From positions 1 through 5,873 of the forward strand of contig JAGVPN010000353.1 of the NCBI GenBank assembly GCA_020052215.1: a stretch of 5,873 nt of DNA, read 5' to 3'. The notes beneath the pieces are model-generated. The model made no database searches and was not told where the DNA came from. It saw nothing but the letters and a program-made list of their open reading frames with translations. Made by a program: the position numbers and the translations under genes. This document shows positions 5,507 to 5,873 of this stretch, piece after piece. The stretch is from Syntrophobacterales bacterium (lineage in GTDB: Bacteria; Desulfobacterota; Desulfobaccia; Desulfobaccales; 0-14-0-80-60-11). Numbering within the stretch: the stretch's first letter is position 1; each line of letters starts with the position of its first letter.

Positions 5507-5682
5507 AAGTGCGTTGCGGCGGCGCGGTTATTCGGTAATGGGCCTTTAGGTGGCCGGTTTGGTTAAAGACGACCACCACCTAACTAACGGCGGCAAGCCC
5601 AGGGAGGGCTGCTGCTGCGATGCCGCGATTGGGGCGGTCGAAACGCCAAGGGGAGCACCCCCAACGGAGAACCAGGAGCGCC
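5507..5682 (+). promoter_or_regulatory. Structured leader or spacer upstream of the cpaC secretin gene
   Basis: No supported gene lies here. The sequence can form a series of hairpins: a perfect 8-bp repeat TTAGGTGG (5546-5553) with CCACCTAA (5576-5583); GCGGCA (5590-5595) with TGCCGC (5621-5626), enclosing AGCCC/GGGCT (5596-5600 with 5606-5610); GGCG/CGCC at about 5634-5648; and GGGG/CCCC around AGCA at 5650-5661. The secretin ribosome site AGGAG at 5674-5678 comes directly after. No T run follows any stem, so a role in translation control or mRNA processing fits better than termination. No known riboswitch was recognised. Confidence 0.4.
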
Positions 5683-5873
5683 ATGGCAAGAGACCGGAAA
5701 GCAGGGGGGGCCAGATGGGCCCCAAACCTTAACAGGCTCTGCCTGGCGGCCCTGGTCCTTTTGAGCTTCTGCCTGCCGGCCCAGGGGGCGGAATTATTGG
5801 ATCGGGTGAAGAACCAGGAGATCACCCAGATTATCCATCTGAAGGTGGGGCGCTCCAAGGTGCTGAAGACGCC
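5683..5873 (+). CDS. cpaC: CpaC/RcpA-type secretin of the Tad pilus, 3' partial
   Basis: Only the first 63 codons are in the window, and the frame is still open at the right edge. The ATG at 5683 has AGGAG at 5674-5678, four bases upstream, a close but usable spacing. A Sec-type signal peptide is clear: a basic N-terminus (MARDRKAGGARW), a hydrophobic core (LCLAALVLLSFCL) and an AQGA end with likely cleavage before Glu37. The mature start contains ITQIIHLKVGRSKVLKT, which resembles the N-terminal domain of CpaC/RcpA secretins, where a VGxS segment follows a short strand. In this pathway the protein forms the outer-membrane ring through which the Flp filament passes. The assignment depends on this short motif plus its place directly after cpaB, which is the standard order. 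A pilotin-like or other periplasmic Tad protein is less likely. Confidence 0.82.
   Translation, partial: MARDRKAGGARWAPNLNRLCLAALVLLSFCLPAQGAELLDRVKNQEITQIIHLKVGRSKVLKT

Noticed and set aside
5550..5732. 60-residue GTG-started frame between cpaB and cpaC
   Set aside because: It has no ribosome site or recognisable domain, it covers the hairpin-rich leader, and it overlaps the well-supported start of the secretin gene.

Overview
The window looks like a stretch of GC-rich chromosome, probably from a Deltaproteobacterium (Desulfobacterota). That assignment is an inference from three things: the codon and GC pattern, the soluble GAF-type histidine kinase, and an interspersed palindromic repeat beginning GTCATTCTGA of a kind common in intergenic DNA of such genomes. 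Every gene that can be supported lies on the + strand.

Left part (1-2715). A 5'-truncated gene encodes the tail of a beta-lactamase-fold serine hydrolase fused to a complete NamZ/DUF1343 (exo-beta-N-acetylmuramidase-like) domain, which points to peptidoglycan turnover or recycling. After a 40-bp gap comes a complete soluble GAF-HisKA-HATPase histidine kinase of about 416 residues. No response regulator gene is visible.

Middle (2716-3504). This 789-bp region has no convincing gene. It holds a nested repeat structure: a 79-81 bp palindromic element sits inside a wider pair of GTTTTCG-type inverted repeats. It ends in an AT-rich possible promoter zone and a leader that can fold, just upstream of the pilin gene.

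Right part (3505-5873). This is the start of a Tad/Flp (type IVb) pilus locus in the order flp pilin (53 codons), an unrecognised 34-codon membrane microprotein, TadV/CpaA-type prepilin peptidase, cpaB/rcpC, and the first 63 codons of a cpaC/rcpA secretin cut by the window edge. Flp is the pilus subunit. The peptidase would cleave it after Gly13. The secretin forms the outer-membrane channel, and CpaB is its periplasmic partner. The ATPase and TadB/C platform genes would be expected beyond the right edge.

The least explained parts are the 34-aa microprotein and the spacers of the pilus operon. Three spacers (after flp, before cpaB, before cpaC) contain perfect or near-perfect hairpins, and the pilin leader can also fold. 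This suggests post-transcriptional adjustment of subunit ratios, but it is an inference from reading by eye, without folding software or alignments.
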